A stretch of DNA of 64,000 nt from NCBI GenBank assembly GCA_944548615.1, contig OX155980.1, forward strand, positions 1,234,282-1,298,281, in the 5' to 3' direction. Both the position numbers and the translations under genes were made by a program. The notes below the pieces were generated by a model that saw nothing but the letters and a program-made list of their open reading frames with translations, was not told where the DNA came from and ran no database searches. Below, in pieces: positions 1 through 11,355 of this stretch. The stretch comes from Micropterix aruncella (lineage: Eukaryota; Arthropoda; Insecta; Lepidoptera; Micropterigidae). Position 1 is the stretch's first letter. Each line of letters begins with the position of its first letter.

Positions 1-1446
1 GTTCAGGGTTCATCTACGTCTGATTTCCGTTTCTTCATTCCACCATAACTTCTAAGCGCTTGAACTGATTTAGAAGTGTGTTAGAATGTTAGTTAGAATC
101 GTGTTGTCGTATTGTTAGAATCATGTCATTGTAGTCTCCCCGAGTGTCATAGGGAACAGGCCGCTCTTGCTCTGCCACTTTTGCTCTCATATAAAAAGAA
201 AGCAGTGTCTTTAATATAAATCGCTGTGTTACGTGGTGCGTGTTGACATTCAATATTTTGACAGTTAATTTTTTTTCGTTCTTCTCCATCAGAAAAAGAT
301 CCGGTAGGCCTAGTACCGAAGATAAATATTTGGAATATTAATTTAGCAAATTAAATTATGGAAAGTGTTTAATTATTACACTCCACAAAATATTACCGAT
401 TTTTAAATAACCGTTTTTGGTTCTTACGATTTTATTCCAATTCGACAATTTGGAAAATTATAAAACTACGCAATTGTATTCGAAAAAAATCCGGAATGTA
501 CCTATTAATTACGAAACCCAGTTTTTTTCCACCATAATATCTAAATGTCAAAAAATACTTGTACAAATGTCCAAATGTCAATAAATAAAATAAATATATC
601 GTGTTTAGTGTCAAATGAAAGGTCTGATTGAGTACATTCCGGAAATATACATCTATGTACACTCTAAACCACTAAACCGATCACCGTTAAAATTGATATA
701 CATAGACATTTGAGCACGCATAATGTACAATATTATTAATAATAATATAGACAGCCCCTATTCTGTTGGCAGAATCTCTTACCGAATCCCAAATAATAAG
801 ACAAGGGCTCGCGATTTATTTTATCTACCGAGAGTCAATACCAAATATGGTCAAAATATGTATTTTTATAGAGCACTTCAATCATATACCCTAAACTTTT
901 AATGTTTGGATATTTTTAATTTATCCTCAAATACCTGCATCGAAGAAATTCGAAATACGATAAACAGCCTTCGGTTCTGATTGGTATTTCTTCGTCCGTT
1001 GGGTACGTAGGCTGTGGTAATCGTCACTACACTATAACAATGCTTTCTAGCCAGTATAATATTTTCTATAAAAGTTCATATTATGTATGAACATTATAAA
1101 TACATTGTGATGTATATTATATTATATATATTTATATTAAGCATACTTTTACATTTTATTATTACCTTATCATATTATTTATATTAATTTATTATTTGTG
1201 CACGTGTATGTATGTTATATATCATCTAATATTTTAATACATCTACATAACTCATAATGTGGCTTCCCTATCCCTTTCCCCTTACTTAAAACTGCATTTT
1301 CTTCATAGCTCATTGCGCTGTAACAAAAGATTTAGTTTAATTGTGAAAACCATTAATTGGCCTTACATTTGTATAATATGTGTTAGTATTATATATAAAA
1401 CGCTGTAATTTTTCCAAAAAATTAAAATATAAATAAAAAAAAATAC
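1..1446. other. AT-rich DNA without a recognisable gene
   Basis: No coding region or motif family is recognised here; the short open frames are unremarkable. About 540-650 resembles 56270-56385: both carry a stretch reading ATGAAAGGTCTGATTGA followed by a TACATTCC-like sequence. A low-copy interspersed repeat therefore probably sits here. The rest reads as ordinary AT-rich intergenic DNA. Confidence 0.5.
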
Positions 1447-2033
1447 GTGTGGTACTCGGGGACTGCCGCGGTAAAGCTATTGCATAGCATTTTTAACAAG
1501 TTTTGCAATTATAATTATTTATTTATTTTATATTTTCTGATATCAGATAACTGCGCTCTATCGGAAAACTTTGAAATTATTCCGAATCATTTGCGGCTGC
1601 GGAAGCAAATGATTCGGAATAATTTAAACGTCTTTCGATAGAGCGCCGCGCACGAATTTTTTATTCAATAAAGCAAGAAAACCGAATTATTCGAAAAAAA
1701 TCGTAGATGAAAAGATAGATAATTAAATTATCTTTAAAATGGTGCCGGTTTCATAATAATACGACAGATAGTATTTGCGTAGTAGTCGTTTTTGTGTTCG
1801 GTTAGACCTAATTTCACAAATTAATTACACTATGTAATATAAACAAAATCTAAAATATTCAAAGCTAAGAATATTAGGAAAATGTTCTTGTTTAACATAT
1901 ATTTTTTTCGAATCGTAAGCAATACTCGTTTAGACGTAATTATCAGTTTAAAATCATTAATTTTCGTTAAGAAATTTCTTCATTCGGTCGCCGCGCTGGC
2001 CCTAGGCCCGCGATAAAAGCTATGCAATAGCTT
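1447..2033 (+). repeat. Family A hairpin MITE-like element, copy 1 (tandem unit 1)
   Basis: This is the first of ten closely similar ~570-600 bp copies in the window. The left end reads GTGTGGNACTCGGGGACTGC and the right end GCTATGCAATAGCTT. A 14-nt inverted sequence (AGCTATTGCATAGC) lies just inside the left end and at the right end. An internal palindrome at about 1553-1646 runs from GCGCTCTATCGG to CCGATAGAGCGC with arms of roughly 45 nt. There is no protein-coding capacity: the 64-aa frame over the left half is a by-product conserved only because the copies are similar. An A-run precedes the left end in nearly every copy, so insertion appears to target A/T tracts. I infer a non-autonomous DNA element; its autonomous partner is not visible. 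Confidence 0.85.
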
Positions 2034-2045
2034 AAAATAAAATAC

Positions 2046-2634
2046 GTGTGGCACTCGGGGACTGCCGCGGTAAAGCTATTGCATAGCATTTTTAACAACT
2101 TATGCAATTATAATTACTTATTTATATTATTTATTTTATTTTTTCTGATATCAGATAACTGCGCTCTATCGGAAAACGTTGAAATTATTCCGAATCATCT
2201 GCGGAAGCAAATGATTCGGAATAATTTAAACGTCTTCCGATAGAGCGCCGCGCACGATTTTTTTTATTCGATAAAGCAAAAAAACGGATTATTCGAAAAA
2301 AATCGTAGATAAAAAGATAGATAATTAAATTATCTTTAAAATGGTGCAGGTTTCATAATAATGCGCCAGATAGTATTTGCGTAGTAGTCGTTTTTGTGTT
2401 CGGTTTGACCTAATTTCACAAATTAATTACACTATGTAATATAAATAAAATCTAAAATATTCAAAGCTAAGAATTTTAGTAAAATGTTCTTGTTTAACAT
2501 ATATTTTTTTCGAATCGTAAGCAGTACTCATTTAGACGTAATTATCAGTTTAAAATCATTAATTTTCGTTAAGAAATTTCTTCATTCGGTCGCCGCGCTG
2601 GCCTAGGCCCGCGATAAAAGCTATGCAATAGCTT
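2046..2634 (+). repeat. Family A element, copy 2 (tandem unit 2)
   Basis: Full-length copy in the same orientation as copy 1, separated from it by only 12 bases (AAAATAAAATAC). It has the same termini, the internal hairpin from GCGCTCTATCGG to CCGATAGAGCGC, and the same AT-rich right half. It differs from copy 1 by scattered substitutions and a shorter hairpin apex. Confidence 0.85.
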
Positions 2635-2643
2635 AAAAAATAC

Positions 2644-3431
2644 GTGTGGCACTCGGGGACTGCCGCGGTAAAGCTATTGCATAGCATTTTTTTTACAACT
2701 TATGCAATTATAATTATTTATCTATTTTATTTATGCAGTATGAAGAAATTTTTTTCTGATATCAGATAACTGCGCTCTATCGGAAAACGTTGAAATTATT
2801 CCAAATCGATTCGGAATAACTTAAACGTCTTCCGATAGAGCGCACGAATTTTATTCGATAAAGCAAAAAACGTATATTATTCTTTGACTGTTCAAAAAAA
2901 TTCTGTTCGAAAAATTCAATTTATTTCTGATATCAGATAACTGCGCTCTATCGGTAAATGTTGAAATTATTCCGAATCATATGGAGCTGCGGAATCAAAT
3001 GATTCGGAATAATTCCGATAGAGCGCCGCGCAAGAATGTTATTCAATAAAGCAACAAAACCGGATATTATTCTTTTATTCTTTGACTATTCGAAAAAAAT
3101 CGTAGATAAAAAGATAGATAATTAAATTATCTTTAAAATGGTGCAGGTTTCATAATAATACGCCAAATGGTATTTGCGTATTAGTCGTTTTTGTGTTCGG
3201 TTAGACCTAATTTCACAAATTAATTACACTATCTAATATAAACAAAATCTAAAATATTCAAAGCTAAGAATATTAGGAAAATGTTCTTGTTTAATATATA
3301 TTTTTTTCGAATCGTAAGCAGTACTCGTTTAGACGTAATTATCAGTTTAAAATAATTAATTTTCGTTAAGAAATTTCTTCATTCGGTCGCCGCGCTGGCC
3401 TAGGCCCGCGATAAAAGCTATGCAATAGCTT
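2644..3431 (+). repeat. Family A element, copy 3 with duplicated hairpin (tandem unit 3)
   Basis: Third head-to-tail copy, about 200 bp longer than the others. It carries two successive versions of the internal hairpin, at about 2772-2843 and 2943-3026, each introduced by a CTGATATCAGATAACTGC sequence. The second hairpin has a shortened right arm. The right half and right terminus are normal. The extra unit looks like an internal duplication or a gene-conversion product. Confidence 0.8.
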
Positions 3432-3996
<565 letters not shown>

Positions 3997-3997
3997 A

Positions 3998-4290
3998 CCT
4001 GTTTTCTACGCAGATTGGACATTTGAATGGAAGTTGCATCATTCATCTGCTGTAAACCTTTCGTGGACAGGAACCAATGAATGCTTTGAGGGCTTTTGTC
4101 ACCGACTCTTCATAGTTGATCTAAATTAAAAAAAATAAACTTTATTGCAGCAAGATCTGGCAAGAACGGTGGGTGACCTAGTCTCGAGCCGCAACGTCTG
4201 CAACTTTGCGACTGTTGCAGTAAAATCTGTGGTTATACTTTGTCATGCAGAAGCATTGGAGATGAGCGATTGACCAGGTTATTTAATCAC
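3998..4290 (-). pseudogene. mariner-like transposase C-terminal remnant
   Basis: Read on the minus strand, this stretch keeps the order of landmarks of a mariner transposase C-terminal half. First comes a LLHD segment (the LLHDNARPH catalytic region of mariner), then a HPPFLPDLA segment matching the conserved HPPYSPDLA block, then a region resembling the final helix before the RW-KC terminus. There are in-frame stops (LLHDKV is followed by a stop) and small shifts, so it is dead. The TA array begins where the 3' end would lie. The family call rests on motif order and spacing only. Nothing of the N-terminal DNA-binding domain is recognised upstream. Confidence 0.6.
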
Positions 4291-5108
4291 GAGCTTCTGC
4301 ATCATTGTTTGCATTTCTTAATATATTTTCTGGTTACTGTATAGCCAGACTGCAAGAAGCTGTAATAGAAAACACCGGCACAGGATCTCTTTCTAATTCA
4401 AATTTTCAACTTTACCATGGTTGCACGAAAGAAAGTATTTTGAGCAAAAACAAATAACGGAAGACAAATAATAAGCTGATTCTTTAAAAAAAATAATATG
4501 GTCTTCAAATAAAATTTATTTGAATTTTAAATTCGAACTCAAACCCAAGTTATCCAAGGTTGTCCATTGAAAAAAAACAGCAATTTACAGGTAAGGACCC
4601 AATATAATAAAAATAGTTATTATAGAATATATATATAGTATAATTTGATTTTTTAAGTTAGACATTCTTGCGTCAATTTTACTCATGATTATCTTATATG
4701 TTTATCACATTATCATTATCTTTCTAGGTTTACGCTGTACTCACTAAGTATATTATCGAAACTTGAAATAAGGCATCAGGCCTCATACCCCACACACTCA
4801 GATGAAATATAATATGCTTACATAAACTATGCAAATTTTTATCCTCGCGTTGCGGCGAGTTTGTACACAGAGAGTTGAGTTTTCTCAAGGAAGTGTTTTC
4901 AGCGAAATAAGACAAATTTCATTCCGCCTTTAAACCCGGGAATAGAGGCGACATACATTTCCCTAGGGCTCGTCGAGGCGGAGGCCGAGACAGACGTTCG
5001 GCCGGGCTGACTGAGAAGGTCCTGGCCAAGTTGTTTGACAGTAAAACAATATAGAGTTCACGTATTCATTTAATAATTATACGTACACTGCACAGTTGTC
5101 ACCTACAT
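4291..5108. other. Unassigned AT-rich DNA with a shared repeat tail
   Basis: About 4500-4560 resembles 43055-43105 (both contain AAACCCAAGTTATCCAAG), so a retroposon tail is probably present. The segment 4920-5030 is GC-richer and not repeated elsewhere in the window. No coding gene is seen. Confidence 0.4.
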
Positions 5109-5835
5109 CGAACTCCTCACATTTAGGTGTCGAATACAACGGGCGAACCCGTCACCCCAATAAGTTTTAACGATAGTGATCGTTCTATCTTTCGTGTGGC
5201 GAGCGTAGAGGACTTTGGGACGATACAAATCTATCTAGAACCTTCCAGCAAAGCCACGAACCCTTCAGATTCCAACGCTTTACGGCGAGGTACTAGGAAG
5301 GTAAACCCTGGCTAACAATTTCGGCATGAGATCTTCGTCTGAAATTAACCTTCAGGATACCTCCGTCCTCCCGACTGGCTACGGGACCGAAGTCGCTTGC
5401 GCGTCCTCTACCTACTGTATTACAGCGGTAATTCAATATGAATTTATAGCTGATCTATGAGTCCTTTGCCCGTAATGCCAATTGGTGGCATGACAATAGG
5501 TCAACATTCACCCCCGCTGCTTAGGAGACAGTATATTTCTATAGTCTTCTCACTCCTTCAGTAAGTAGTCAGAGTGCACAACCGATTGGCTGACGCCGCA
5601 CGGTGCGCAAACCGTACTGGACGGTTGCGACAACCGTACTGGACGGTTTGCGCCGGAGGGCAATCCGCCAAGGCAACCGATCTACCAGCCGTGAGGCCGG
5701 AGATGCGAGAGGCCGGAGATGCGAGAGTTGGGCTGATCTGAGAACACATTAGATATTTTGGCCCAAGCTGAATGAAACCATTCGCTACCAAACATCGGGC
5801 CACTCCAGGAAGGTATAACGATATTAATCATTCAT
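5109..5835 (+). repeat. Family B GC-rich repeat, copy 1
   Basis: Member of a GC-rich interspersed family with at least nine partial or composite copies here. Landmarks in order are: a head near GGGCGAACCCGTCACC; an AAGTTTTAACGAT motif; a CCAACGC(C)TTACGGCGAGG block; GGATATCTCCGTCTG; CGACTGGTTACGGG; GTCGCTTGCGCGG; GCAGACCGT-like blocks; and a tail near GGCCCAAGCTGAACG. All six frames are broken in every copy, so no protein is encoded. The family is strikingly GC-rich against its surroundings. I do not recognise the class. Confidence 0.7.
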
Positions 5836-6400
5836 TCGACAGTGGGTTGAACGTAGAAACTTGAGAAAGAAACAGTAACCGTCTAGCTACGCCAATTTGG
5901 CCATGATAGTCCAACACCTTACCGCGTGGCACTGGAAAGTTGACCTAGCTGAAAGCCTTGCGCCCTCACTACCAGGTTTGGCCAGATTTCTCCGTCTTCC
6001 AGTCTGTTTATTTGTTTGTTTCTACTCTTTATTGTGAAATTGCACAATGGGCGGATTTATTATTATAGGACAATCTCTTACAACCAACCCTACTATGAAA
6101 TAGGTATTTATATGTATGCGTGCGTGTAACAAATGTGTAAAAATGTGTCTTGTTATTGCATTTGATCCCGTTAATTTTATCCCAACGGAAAATGGTAACC
6201 CAGTCGGGAATCGTACCCGGAACTTTACATTATATGATCAGGCGACCTAACCACTATGCCAGCGGGCCGTGTCAGTCTGGGCGCAGGTTAGATTTGCTTG
6301 CGCGGCCTCTATCTGATGTTAGCGGTAATTCAGTTCGAATTTATCGCAGACCGTGGCGCCTTTTGCTCGTATTTAACACGGGTTCGGGTGGCTAACTGGT
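5836..6400 (+). repeat. Family B repeat, copy 2, interrupted by a SINE
   Basis: Family B blocks (CTAGCTACGCCA, CCAACACCTTACCGCG, AGATTTCTCCGTC) run up to about 6000. They resume after the SINE at about 6280 with the TTGCTTGCGCGGCCTCTA block, ending near 6390. The interruption gives a relative age: family B was here before the SINE. Confidence 0.65.
6006..6269 (-). mobile_element. tRNA-derived SINE, copy 1
   Basis: On the minus strand the head reads GGCATAGTGGTTAGGTCGCC, a pol III A-box-like tRNA sequence. About 30 nt later comes a B-box equivalent (GGTACGATTCC, one base off GGTTCGATTCC). A body and a tail ending in AATAAAGAGTAGAAACAAAC follow. A 7-bp target duplication CAGTCTG lies at 6000-6006 and 6273-6279. 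The second copy (51182-51453) is closely similar over the whole length. It was probably mobilised by a LINE in trans. Confidence 0.85.
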
Positions 6401-6863
6401 CATAGTCATAGTCATAGTAATATTTTAATAATTCCAAAAAGTACATACTGTGGAATAGGTCATTTTGCACAACAGCCGTCCATGGACAATCGAGTTATGG
6501 TTAACGAACGAAAACACATCCATGTTATAAATTATTCTATGTATTTTCTGACTAGATTACTCTCTATGTATTGTATTACTCCATGGTTCTGGCCGACACG
6601 AGCCCACCGAGCCGTGTATTACCAAATGATCAAACATGATGACGTTATTACAACTTTTACTTTTGACACAAAGTTGACGTCGAACATAGTGAAATTGTGT
6701 TTGCTATTCAAATAAACCTGCCGACTATGACTTTCAAATAGAAATAGGAAGACGTGGCTCCGTATTTTGTTTCTTTTTCGTGCCTAATTCAGGGTCTAAA
6801 ACTTAAAGAAATGATGCGAATATGCAAAGATACCAGAAGAAATAATAAAAAAAAAAAAAATAC
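6401..6863. other. Unassigned DNA
   Basis: No gene, no repeat shared with the rest of the window, and no strong structure is seen. An A-run at about 6849-6860 leads into the next family A copy. Confidence 0.4.
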
Positions 6864-7432
6864 GTGTGGCACTCGGGGACTGCCGCGGTAAAGCTATTGC
6901 ATAGCAGTTTTAACAACTTATGCAATTATAATTATTTATTTATTTTATTTTTTCTGATATCAGGTAACTGCGCTCTATCGGAAAACGTTGAAATTATTCC
7001 GAATCATTTGCGGCTGCGGAAGCAAATGATTCGGAATAATTTAAACGTCTTCGAATTTTTTATTCGATAAAGCAAAAAAAAACGGATTATTCGAAAAAAA
7101 TCGTAGATAAAAAGTTAGATAATTAAATTATCTTTTAAATGGTGCAGGTTTCATAATAATATGCCAGATAGTATTTGCGTAGTAGTCGTTTTTGTGTTTG
7201 GTTAGACCTAATTTGACAAATTAATTACACTATGTAATATAAACAAAATCTAAAGTATTCAAAGCTAAGAATATTATGAAAATGTTCTTGTTTAACATAT
7301 ATTTTTTTCGAATCGTAAGCAGTACTCGTTTAGACGTAATTATCAGTTTAAAATCATTAATTTTCGTTAAGAAATTTCTTCATTCGGTCGCCGCGCTGGC
7401 CTAGGCCCGCGATAAAAGCTATGCAATAGCTT
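6864..7432 (+). repeat. Family A element, copy 4
   Basis: Full length apart from a small deletion at the base of the right hairpin arm: the CCGATAGAGCGCCGCGCACG part is missing after the ACGTCTTC sequence. It is preceded by an A-run and ends in GCTATGCAATAGCTT followed by AAAA. Confidence 0.85.
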
Positions 7433-7444
7433 AAAAACTAATTG

Positions 7445-8660
7445 CAAGTGCTCCGAAACGCATGGCAGAAACGCACGCATCGTGCAGCTTCGCCCCATGA
7501 CTACTAGTTTTGGCAGTATATCTCCGTCTGGAATTAATAATCATGATATCTCCTACCTCCCGACTGTACCTGCCGTATGTTCAGGGGTGATTCAGTTTGA
7601 ATCTATCGCGGACCATGGCATCTGTTGTCATGGCTAAACTAAGGTTACGGGCCCCGACTGGTCGTTTCAAGAGAGGGTGACGACTGGTCAACATCCACAC
7701 CCACTGCCTAGGAAACAGTATATTTCCATACTCTTCAGACTTCTTTAGTAATAAGTCAAAGTGCACAAACCGATTGGCTGTCTCCGCACGATGCGCAAAC
7801 CGTTCAGTAGCGCCGGGAGGCAATCCCCAAGGGAAACCGATAGCTGCCGAGAACCTGAGACGCGAAAGTCCTTCCCGGGGTAGTCCGTCACACGAGAAGG
7901 CTACTGAATAGGAGCTGAACCGTGACTTGGACTGACCCGAGAACACAGGGAGTTAATGGGCCCTTGCTGGGTTGGCCACGAAGACCCATTCTGTTTGGGG
8001 TTAGTCACACTCACGGGTCAACACCTATCCGACGGCCTCCACGCATGAAGTGCGAGCCTGGGTAGGACTCTGGCCTTATGGTTAGTTTCCCCTGGGAATC
8101 AACCTTCTGGCGCTCCTGGACGGTCTGCTCACCGTGCGGCATAAGCCAATCGACTGTGCACTCTGACCAACAGTCGGGGGAGTCTGGAAGCAGTACTGTT
8201 TTCTATAGAGCGGGGGTGGTTGTGGCGACTGCTCTTGAAATGACCATCGGCTACCCGATCCTGGGTGAACAGCCGGGCTTAGGACGCTGTGGTCCGGGAT
8301 AGATTCGGTTAACTCCGTTTCACCGCTTCGTAAGGGAGAGGACCGCGCAAGCGACCTCGAACTCGTAACCAATCGAGAGATCGGAGTAATCTGGACACAA
8401 TTGGAAGTAAGGGCGTGAGTGTAGGCCCGCCGGGTAACCCTCTGGATATCTCGCGGTTAAGGCGTTGGCCTCTTACGGGCTTGTGGCGTAGCTAGACGGT
8501 GGACTGTTTTGTCCTCAAGTCTTCTGCGCTCACTCCAGGGAGATAGAACGACTAATCGTTAAAACTTCCTAAGGTGACGGGCTCGCCCGCTGTAGTCGAC
8601 AACCCTAGTTGATCCGAGAACACATTGTATCTTATGACCCAAGCTGAACGAACCGTTCGC
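7445..8660. repeat. Family B composite: forward half joined to inverted half
   Basis: About 7500-7960 carries family B blocks in plus orientation (TATCTCCGTCTGGAATTAA, the ATCTATCGCGGACCATGGCAT block, GTGCACAAACCGATTGG). From about 7960 to 8610 the family runs on the minus strand (GACCGCGCAAGCGACC, AAGGCGTTGGCCTCTTACGG, GTGACGGGCTCGCCCGC). The result is a head-to-head arrangement of two partial copies. Frames of up to 121 aa exist but have no family resemblance. Confidence 0.65.
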
Positions 8661-8884
8661 TTTCAGTGCTTTCTTTCATTAAATTGAGCATAACAATCCT
8701 TTTAAATATTATTTCATGGCTGGCTGATGCTTTTGTGTATGAACCACCCAGCATTTTTTTTTATACAAGAGGGCCATCACTGGGAGCCCTGACGCGAGAT
8801 AGTTTGAATTACTTTCCCGGATTTTAATGAGCCAGCTATGTCTTCCGATCCGATGTCAGCTATGTTTTTGCCTCTTTTTAACAT
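8661..8884. other. Unassigned spacer
   Basis: Short AT-rich stretch between family B and the LINE-tail-like repeat E. Nothing is recognised. Confidence 0.4.
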
Positions 8885-9225
8885 GCTTTTATTAGGTCGA
8901 CCTGTATGTAACTATGTAATGGAATCTAAGGAAACTAATTTAACCATATTTCAAGGATCTTAGCGTCATGAAAATTGGCAGCTGTACGTAGTTCTGATGA
9001 CACTACAATAATATGGTACTGTCGAACTGATCTGATGATGGAGTCGGAAGATATGAACTGGAACTTCATAATGGAACATCGTATCATAGCTGTGTTTGGA
9101 CTTGTTAGAAAGTCTTGGAATGAACTTTGACCACGATTAGGTTTTAAGGTCTGATGATGAAGCCGGAGGATAGGCACTGGCATTCCATGATGGAATATCG
9201 TATCATAGCCGTGTTTGGACTTGAA
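8885..9225 (+). repeat. Repeat E, LINE 3'-end-like, with internal tandem duplication
   Basis: 8885-9055 is matched in inverted orientation at about 42845-43020 (shared TAGGTCGACCTGTATGTAAC and TCTGATGATGGAGTCGGAAG). Inside it a ~77-bp unit occurs twice, at about 9029-9103 and 9147-9223. Both units contain a TCTGATGATG start and an ATCGTATCATAGC core ending GTGTTTGGACTTG. Repeated TGATGA-rich 3' ends are typical of RTE-type LINEs, but no reverse transcriptase sequence is attached here, so the class is only inferred. Confidence 0.5.
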
Positions 9226-9339
9226 AAGCGTGTTTTTAGTGTTTTTTTACACTGTATTATTTGTCAACGGCAGATAAATCTAATTTCAAAGTTAGCTCTC
9301 TACAATAAATATAAACCGTGAAATCTTGTAAACAATAAA

Positions 9340-9660
9340 TGAGAAGGCGATCGCGGCTCGGTCGCCTCCCGCTAAGAAATCCTCCCCGAGCGCCGCTCCG
9401 CACCCCGCCACCGTTCAAAATGGCGCCCGTTCCGTAATTTAAAATGTATGCAAATGTTACGGGTGTATCACACGGTCAAGAGGCATAAATCATGAGCACA
9501 TGGCGCTGGCTTCGTGTCGATATTGCGGGCCGCGTGGCACCCTCTCGCTCGCACCGCCCGAACGGCCGCGCACCCCGTCTCTCTCACTCCCGCCCGGGAT
9601 TTCAGGATAAATGCGCCTCCTGAAATATCCCGTTAATTACAGCCCGCTATGACTTATTTA
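9340..9660. other. GC-rich non-repetitive island
   Basis: A sharply bounded GC- and CpG-rich stretch with no copy elsewhere in the window and no long frame. It contains AAAATGGCGCCCG, CATAAATCATGAGCAC and GCCCGGGATTTCAGGATAA. It could be a conserved regulatory segment or an unmethylated promoter-like island of a gene outside the window. There is no direct evidence of transcription. Confidence 0.35.
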
Positions 9661-10150
9661 TAGCAACTTGAGACCCCTGCATGCCTGCGAAAATATGCAT
9701 TACCATGGTACATATTATAAACCCATAACTACCTATGAAAGATTTATCATGACTTTTTTTTATACGAGTTTGACGATTTATACCAAAACATAAGATAGTT
9801 TCGATGGAAATTACTTTCCGTTGGCTCGGGTTTTCGGATATCGTCATTCGGCATCTGATCCTTTCAGAGTTGAGAATGAATACGGTTATTGACTTGGGTG
9901 TATATTATAGTTCGTATGAATACGACGCGGCGGCCACCAATATGGCAAAAAGGCAGTATTTACTATATACTCAAATAGCCAACAAAATTTTACAAGTTTT
10001 CTATAACTGTTGAAAACAGTTCTTCTTAATGTTTCCAAGGGTGCTGAACACTGAAATGATGATGAAAATGCAAGTTCAGCTCTGTTTTTTTAGTTATTGA
10101 AGCTTTTAAAAGTTTCCCTTAAAAGCCTATGCATGTATTCTAAACTTATA
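9661..10150. other. Unassigned DNA
   Basis: The 69-aa frame at 9804-10013 has no family features. No repeat copy is seen elsewhere. Confidence 0.35.
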
Positions 10151-10483
10151 ATTCTCCCTCGAAGGAAGGTCACTGATGGCGCAATTGCCTTGCCTGCCTT
10201 TTGTATTGTATTGCTTGTGATTCCTAGATAAGCGTCTACCAATATCTGCTAACATTGATTCTCTCCATATTCCTTAGTATCTTCCGTTCATGTCTTGGTG
10301 GAAGCGTTCACCATGACCGTTGTAAATAGCAACACAGTTTACGGGGAAGAAGTTCAAGTGTGAATGTAAGAAGTGTAACTTTATATACATGTTACACCCC
10401 AGTCTATCGTAGCACTGCAGAAGATTTTCGACAAGATCCTTATAGTTTACTGCCTTATAATCTCCAAGGAAGCTTTTGTACAA
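10150..10483 (-). pseudogene. Fragment of an uncharacterised transposon-type ORF (FLHSHL / GERFHQD)
   Basis: The minus strand encodes YKDLVENLL, then CNMYIKLHFLHSHLNFFP, then GHGERFHQDM, a stop, and further similarity in frame (GIWRESMLAD). As I remember it, the order DLV-N-L, GCNM-KVHFLHSHL-FP, GERFHQD, W---MLADYCW marks a widespread, uncharacterised, transposon-like ORF family in arthropod genomes. There is a stop just upstream of the fragment and another inside it, so this is a short dead remnant. It has no promoter, start or neighbours of its own and lies next to a Helitron. The function of the family is unknown to me. Confidence 0.45.
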
Positions 10484-10594
10484 CTAAAAAACTACAGCTA
10501 ATTGGGGACTTTCATGGTAGTTTTCGTCATCGGCGTGGTCGATTTAGTACAGAACAACTTGTTCAAGTTAAATTTTTACTGTTGTCTAGTGTAA

Positions 10595-11355
10595 TCTATA
10601 CTAATATTATAAAGAGGTAAAGTTTGTGACGTTGTAGGAAGTAATCTCGGGATCGACTGAACTGATTTTCAAAATTCTTTTACCAATAGAAAGCCACGTT
10701 ATTTGTGAGTGTCATAGGCTATATATAAATCCGAAAAATGAAAAGACTTTTTCGTAGCAGTCGGATTTGCAAAATAAGTCGGAGAATAAGCGGTCGAACG
10801 AAAATGTTTCTAACTAACGCTGCCTTACGATGAGAGATGAAGTTCTAGAGAGAAGTTCTAGAGAAGAGTTGTAGAGCTTGATAATGCCTACAAAAAAGTC
10901 AGCGACAGCATATGTCTAACTTTTATATTTAAGTCACAAAAAGTAGTATTTTATATTAAAAAAATAATTTAAATCGTTAGGTCATGTTTATTGGTCATAT
11001 TATCAACAATTATGTATTCTTATTAAAATAAGTAAATTTATCGTCTCAAGAATTTAAAACAAAAGACTTTTCCCTTTTACTGCATATAATTTCCCTTTTA
11101 CTACATACATGGTTAAAGAGATAATACGCTCACATATAAGACACTCTCAAGAAGACACTCACAAATAACGGTATTATAATCAAATTGGCATGCAAATACA
11201 TACATACATATGCAGTAAAAATATAACCCTTTTTTTTGGAAATCAGAAATAAATCATAGCACTCAGTACTAACCGAACCACACTCATAATTTCATCACAG
11301 GTAAAAAGTTTTACCGCCCAACGAAGTGGGCGGTAAAAGTGGGCGGGTCAGCTAG
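10595..11355 (+). mobile_element. Non-autonomous Helitron, copy 1
   Basis: It starts with TCTATACTAATATTATAAAG immediately after an A and ends CAGCTAG immediately before a T: the 5' TC, 3' CTAG and A/T target of Helitrons. Just inside the 3' end is a hairpin (TTTTACCGCCC, a short loop, GGGCGGTAAAA at about 11310-11338). At 761 bp it has no Rep/helicase coding capacity. A second copy (25093-25842) is similar along its whole length. Confidence 0.9.

Noticed and set aside
1447..3431. CRISPR-like array because of regularly spaced repeats
   Set aside because: Units are ~590 bp tandem MITE copies in a eukaryotic genome; no short repeats with unique spacers.
6220..6269. A tRNA gene on the minus strand (also 51380-51453)
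   Set aside because: Only the A- and B-box half of a tRNA is present, followed by a shared 200-bp body and tail; it is a SINE head, not a foldable tRNA gene.
7581..7946. 121-aa frame on the minus strand over family B
   Set aside because: Not conserved in the other family B copies, several of which have stops and indels at the same place; no domain.
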